This document shows positions 58,501-64,000 of a stretch of DNA of 64,000 bases, piece after piece. The DNA comes from Pratylenchus scribneri. Its lineage: Eukaryota; Nematoda; Chromadorea; Rhabditida; Pratylenchidae. The stretch covers positions 992,001-1,056,000 of the forward strand of contig JAQSEB010000016.1 in the NCBI GenBank assembly GCA_030063045.1, in the 5' to 3' direction. The number at the start of each line of letters is the position of its first letter. Position 1 is the stretch's first letter. Under the pieces are notes generated by a model. The model searched no databases and had not been told where the DNA came from. It worked only from the letters and a program-made list of their open reading frames with translations. The translations under genes were made by a program, and so were the position numbers.

Positions 58501-61500
58501 TTGAAAATTCATTTATAAAATAGCATTTTTTGAAATTTTGGTGAAAAATTTTCTAAAAAAATTCTTATAAATTTTAGTCTAAATTTGTACTAGGATATTT
58601 ATTAGTAAATTTAAGATATAGTAAAAAGTGAATTGTATGAAAATAATTAAATTTAGTAGATGAAAAATTCATTTAAAAAATAGTCTAATTTTTTGAAATT
58701 TTGGTGAAAAATTTTATTACAAAATTTTTAATTATTTTAGTCTAAATTTTTACTAAGATATTTATTAGTAAATTTAAGCTTCCCTCATAAATTAATTTTT
58801 ACCCATTAGAGCGAACCCTTTCTGCTATTACCATTCCATATGCATTTTTTGCTTAGCCCATTCTACGCTAAAAAGATTTTAACCGGTCTCATTTACTGTA
58901 GGCATTCCTGAATGCCTACTGTATGCGTTCGGGAACACTTACAGTAGGCGTTCGGGAACACTTACAGTAGGCGTTCGGGAACACCTACAGTAGGCGTTCA
59001 GGAACACCTACAGTAGGCGTTCGGGAACACCTACGGTAGGCGCTCGGGAACACCTACAGTAGGCGTTCCGGAACACCTACAGTAGGCGTTCAGGAACACC
59101 TACAATAGGCGTTCAGGAACACCTACAGTAGGCGTTCAGGAACACCTACAGTAGGCGTTCAGGAGCACCTACAGTGGGGCTAAAACTTTTTTCGAGGGCT
59201 TTTAAGCACTTTTCAACTAGTTCATAATCATATTTTGAAAATTCATTTATAAAATAGCATTTTTTGAAATTTTGGTGAAAAATTTTCTAAAAAAATTCTT
59301 ATAAATTTTAGTCTAAATTTGTACTAGGATATTTATTAGTAAATTTAAGATATAGTAAAAAGTGAATTGTATGAAAATAATTAAATTTAGTAGATGAAAA
59401 ATTCATTTAAAAAATAGTCTAATTTTTTGAAATTTTGGTGAAAAATTTTATTACAAAATTTTTAATTATTTTAGTCTAAATTTTTACTAAGATATTTATT
59501 AGTAAATTTAAGCTTCCCTCATAAATTAATTTTTACCCATTAGAGCGAACCCTTTCTGCTATTACCATTCCATATGCATTTTTTGCTTAGCCCATTCTAC
59601 GCTCAAAAGATTTTAACCGGTCTCATTTACTGTAGGCATTCCTGAATGCCTACTGTATGCGTTCGGGAACACTTACAGTAGGCGTTCGGGAACACCTACA
59701 GTAGGCGTTCGGGAACACCTACAGTAGGCGTTCAGGAACACCCACAGTAGGCGTTCGGGAACACCTACAGTAGGCGTTCGGGAACACCTACAGTAGGCGT
59801 TCCGGAACACCTACAGTAGGCGTTCAGGAACACCTACAGTAGGCGTTCAGGAACACCTACAGTAGGCATTCAGGAACACCTACAGTGGGGCTAAAACTTT
59901 TTTCGAGGGCTTTTAAGCACTTTTCAACTAGTTCATAATCATATTTTGAAAATTCATTTATAAAATAGCATTTTTTGAAATTTTGGTGAAAAATTTTCTA
60001 AAAAAATTCTTATAAATTTTAGTCTAAATTTGTACTAGGATATTTATTAGTAAATTTAAGATATAGTAAAAAGTGAATTGTATGAAAATAATTAAATTTA
60101 GTAGATGAAAAATTCATTTAAAAAATAGTCTAATTTTTTGAAATTTTGGTGAAAAATTTTATTACAAAATTTTTAATTATTTTAGTCTAAATTTTTACTA
60201 AGATATTTATTAGTAAATTTAAGCTTCCCTCATAAATTAATTTTTACCCATTAGAGCGAACCCTTTCTGCTATTACCATTCCATATGCATTTTTTGCTTA
60301 GCCCATTCTACGCTCAAAAGATTTTAACCGGTCTCATTTACTGTAGGCATTCCTGAATGCCTACAGTAGGCGTTCGGGAACACCTACAGTAGGCGTTCGG
60401 GAACACCTACAGTAGGCGTTCAGGAACACCTACAGTAGGCGTTCGGGAACACCTACAGTAGGCGTTCGGGAACACCTACAGTAGGCGTTCCGGAACACCT
60501 ACAGTAGGCGTTCAGGAACACCTACAGTAGGCGTTCAGGAACACCTACAGTAGGCGTTCAGGAACACCTACAGTAGGCGTTAAGGAGCACCTACAGTGGG
60601 GCTAAAACTTTTTTCGAGGGCTTTTAAGCACTTTTCAACTAGTTCATAATCATATTTTGAAAATTCATTTATAAAATAGCATTTTTTGAAATTTTGGTGA
60701 AAAATTTTCTAAAAAAATTCTTATAAATTTTAGTCTAAATTTGTACTAGGATATTTATTAGTAAATTTAAGATATAGTAAAAAGTGAATTGAATTGTATG
60801 AAAATAATTAAATTTAGTAGATGAAAAATTCATTTAAAAAATAGTCTAATTTTTTGAAATTTTGGTGAAAAATTTTATTACAAAATTTTTAATTATTTTA
60901 GTCTAAATTTTTACTAAGATATTTATTAGTAAATTTAAGCTTCCCTCATAAATTAATTTTTACCCATTAGAGCGAACCCTTTCTGCTATTACCATTCCAT
61001 ATGCATTTTTTGCTTAGCCTATTCTACGCTCAAAAGATTTTAACCGGTCTCATTTACTGTAGGCATTCCTGAATGCCTACAGTAGGCGTTCGGGAACACC
61101 TACAGTAGGCGTTCGGGAACACCTACAGTAGGCGTTCAGGAACACCTACAGTAGGCGTTCGGGAACACCTACAGTAGGCGTTCGGGAACACCTACAGTAG
61201 GCGTTCCGGAACACCTACAGTAGGCGTTCAGGAACACCTACAGTAGGCGTTCAGGAACACCTACAGTAGGCGTTCAGGAACACCTACAGTAGGCGTTCAG
61301 GAGCACCTACAGTGGGGCTAAAACTTTTTTCGAGGGCTTTTAAGCACTTTTCAACTAGTTCATAATCATATTTTGAAAATTCATTTATAAAATAGCATTT
61401 TTTTAAATTTTGGTGAAAAATTTTCTAAAAAAATTCTTATAAATTTTAGTCTAAATTTGTACTAGGATATTTATTAGTAAATTTAAGATATAGTAAAAAG

Positions 61501-64000
61501 TGAATTGTATGAAAATAATTAAATTTAGTAGATGAAAAATTCATTTAAAAAATAGTCTAATTTTTTGAAATTTTGGTGAAAAATTTTATTACAAAATTTT
61601 TAATTATTTTAGTCTAAATTTTTACTAAGATATTTATTAGTAAATTTAAGCTTCCCTCATAAATTAATTTTTACCCATTAGAGCGAACCCTTTCTGCTAT
61701 TACCATTCCATATGCATTTTTTGCTTAGCCCATTCTACGCTCAAAAGATTTTAACCGGTCTCATTTACTGTAGGCATTCCTGAATGCCTACTGTATGCGT
61801 TCGGGAACACTTACAGTAGGCGTTCGGGAAAACCTACAGTAGGCGTTCGGGAACACCTACAGTAGGCGTTCAGGAACACCTACAGTAGGCGTTCGGGAAC
61901 ACCTACAATAGGCGTTCGGGAACACCTACAGTAGGCGTTCCGGAACACCTACAGTAGGCGTTCAGGAACACCTACAGTAGGCGTTCAGGAACACCTACAG
62001 TAGGCGTTCAGGAACACCTACAGTAGGCGTTCAGGAACACCTACAGTAGGCGTTCAGGACTCAGGAACACCTACAGTGGGGCTAAAACTTTTTTCGAGGG
62101 CTTTTAAGCACTTTTCAACTAGTTCATAATCATATTTTGAAAATTCATTTATAAAATAGCATTTTTTGAAATTTTGGTGAAAAATTTTCTAAAAAAATTC
62201 TTATAAATTTTAGTCTAAATTTGTACTAGGATATTTATTAGTAAATTTAAGATATAGTAAAAAGTGAATTGTATGAAAATAATTAAATTTAGTAGATGAA
62301 AAATTCATTTAAAAAATAGTCTAATTTTTTGAAATTTTGGTGAAAAATTTTATTACAAAATTTTTAATTATTTTAGTCTAAATTTTTACTAAGATATTTA
62401 TTAGTAAATTTAAGCTTCCCTCATAAATTAATTTTTACCCATTAGAGCGAACCCTTTCTGCTATTACCATTCCATATGCATTTTTTGCTTAGCCCATTCT
62501 ACGCTCAAAAGATTTTAACCGGTCTCATTTACTGTAGGCATTCCTGAATGCCTACTGTATGCGTTCGGGAACACTTACAGTAGGCGTTCGGGAAAACCTA
62601 CAGTAGGCGTTCGGGAACACCTACAGTAGGCGTTCAGGAACACCTACAGTAGGCGTTCAGGAACACCTACAGTAGGCGTTCAGGAACACCTACAGTAGGC
62701 GTTCAGGAACACCTACAGTGGGGCTAAAACTTTTTTCGAGGGCTTTTAAGCACTTTTCAACTAGTTCATAATCATATTTTGAAAATTCATTTATAAAATA
62801 GCATTTTTTGAAATTTTGGTGAAAAATTTTCTAAAAAAATTCTTATAAATTTTAGTCTAAATTTGTACTAGGATATTTATTAGTAAATTTAAGATATAGT
62901 AAAAAGTGAATTGTATGAAAATAATTAAATTTAGTAGATGAAAAATTCATTTAAAAAATAGTCTAATTTTTTGAAATTTTGGTGAAAAATTTTATTACAA
63001 AATTTTTAATTATTTTAGTCTAAATTTTTACTAAGATATTTATTAGTAAATTTAAGCTTCCCTCATAAATTAATTTTTACCCATTAGAGCGAACCCTTTC
63101 TGCTATTACCATTCCATATGCATTTTTTGCTTAGCCCATTCTACGCTCAAAAGATTTTAACCGGTCTCATTTACTGTAGGCATTCCTGAATGCCTACAGT
63201 AGGCGTTCGGGAACACCTACAGTAGGCGTTCGGGAACACCTACAGTAGGCGTTCAGGAACACCTACAGTAGGCGTTCGGGAACACCTAAAGTAGGCGTTC
63301 GGGAACACCTACAGTAGGCGTTCCGGAACACCTACAGTAGGCGTTCAGGAACACCTACAGTAGGCGTTCAGGAACACCTACAGTAGGCGTTCAGGAACAC
63401 CTACAGTAGGCGTTAAGGAGCACCTACAGTGGGGCTAAAACTTTTTTCGAGGGCTTTTAAGCACTTTTCAACTAGTTCATAATCATATTTTGAAAATTCA
63501 TTTATAAAATAGCATTTTTTGAAATTTTGGTGAAAAATTTTCTAAAAAAATTCTTATAAATTTTAGTCTAAATTTGTACTAGGATATTTATTAGTAAATT
63601 TAAGATATAGTAAAAAGTGAATTGTATGAAAATAATTAAATTTAGTAGATGAAAAATTCATTTAAAAAATAGTCTAATTTTTTGAAATTTTGGTGAAAAA
63701 TTTTATTACAAAATTTTTAATTATTTTAGTCTAAATTTTTACTAAGATATTTATTAGTAAATTTAAGCTTCCCTCATAAATTAATTTTTACCCATTAGAG
63801 CGAACCCTTTCTGCTATTACCATTCCATATGCATTTTTTGCTTAGCCCATTCTACGCTCAAAAGATTTTAACCGGTCTCATTTACTGTAGGCATTCCTGA
63901 ATGCCTACAGTAGGCGTTCGGGAACACCTACAGTAGGCGTTCGGGAACACCTACAGTAGGCGTTCAGGAACACCTACAGTAGGCGTTCGGGAACACCTAC
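55546..64000. repeat. Higher-order satellite: 23-bp near-palindrome arrays plus ~440-bp spacer
   Basis: Eleven full higher-order units and the start of a twelfth begin with 'gattttaaccggtctcattt' at 55546, 56441, 57405, 58141, 58875, 59609, 60320, 61036, 61747, 62511, 63153 and 63864. Lengths are 895, 964, 736, 734, 734, 711, 716, 711, 764, 642 and 711 nt, many differing by multiples of 23. Each unit has a run of 23-mers (core 'aggcgttcgggaacacctac', variants cc/ca/cg at the centre) followed by 'agtggggctaaaacttttt' and an AT-rich spacer. The spacer contains two diverged direct copies of about 160 nt ending 'tatttattagtaaatttaag'. No coding capacity. The array runs off the right edge. Confidence 0.95.

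Noticed and set aside
55560..64000. CRISPR-like array of short repeats
   Set aside because: The 23-mers are head-to-tail with no unique spacers between them, the genome is eukaryotic, and no cas genes are present. It is a satellite.

Overview
The window is AT-rich eukaryotic DNA. Genes have many short introns, nearly all GT-AG and often 40-60 nt. The gene content (a MATH-BTB protein, a divergent seven-transmembrane chemoreceptor, small cysteine-rich secreted proteins, a lineage-expanded zinc-finger family, a TDP-43-type N-terminal domain) points to a nematode, and the extreme AT bias would suit a plant-parasitic tylenchid of the root-knot or cyst type. That placement is inference. I saw no rRNA, canonical tRNA, CRISPR array or intact autonomous transposon.

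Layout. 0-1.6 kb: one exon of a TPR/SET-type protein (minus) and a small candidate secreted ORF. 4.2-5.3 kb: a small secreted cysteine-rich gene (plus). 6.2-8.8 kb: an RNase H1-like gene with a signal peptide and one apparent frame break (plus). 10.8-30.2 kb: a minus-strand family of FLYWCH/WRKY-GCM1-like zinc-finger genes built from interchangeable phase-0 exons (genes A to D), with broken copies and a repeated promoter box. It is interrupted by a MATH-BTB gene (22.95-25.66 kb, minus) and a chemoreceptor (26.9-28.4 kb, plus). 31.3-41.1 kb: a complete 16-exon TBC1D16-type Rab GAP (minus). 43.7-45.8 kb: a gene in which a TDP-43-type N-terminal domain appears fused to a trypsin-like domain (plus). 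47.2-48.2 kb: a second cysteine-rich secreted gene, with upstream sequence like that of the first. 49.8-52.4 kb: tandem units carrying tRNA-promoter-like boxes and GC-rich hairpins. 53.35-55.1 kb: an AIM24-family gene (plus). 55.5 kb to the end: a higher-order satellite of a 23-bp near-palindrome alternating with an AT-rich spacer of about 440 bp.

Introns and intergenic DNA are full of short foldback or terminal-inverted-repeat elements belonging to several families, some with visible target-site duplications. The exon models were assembled by hand from splice sites. In seven multi-exon genes the exon lengths sum to whole codons with matching phases, which supports them, but no transcript was available. 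The genes do not form an obvious pathway. The most coherent unit is the zinc-finger cluster, which shares exon structure, orientation and a promoter motif.
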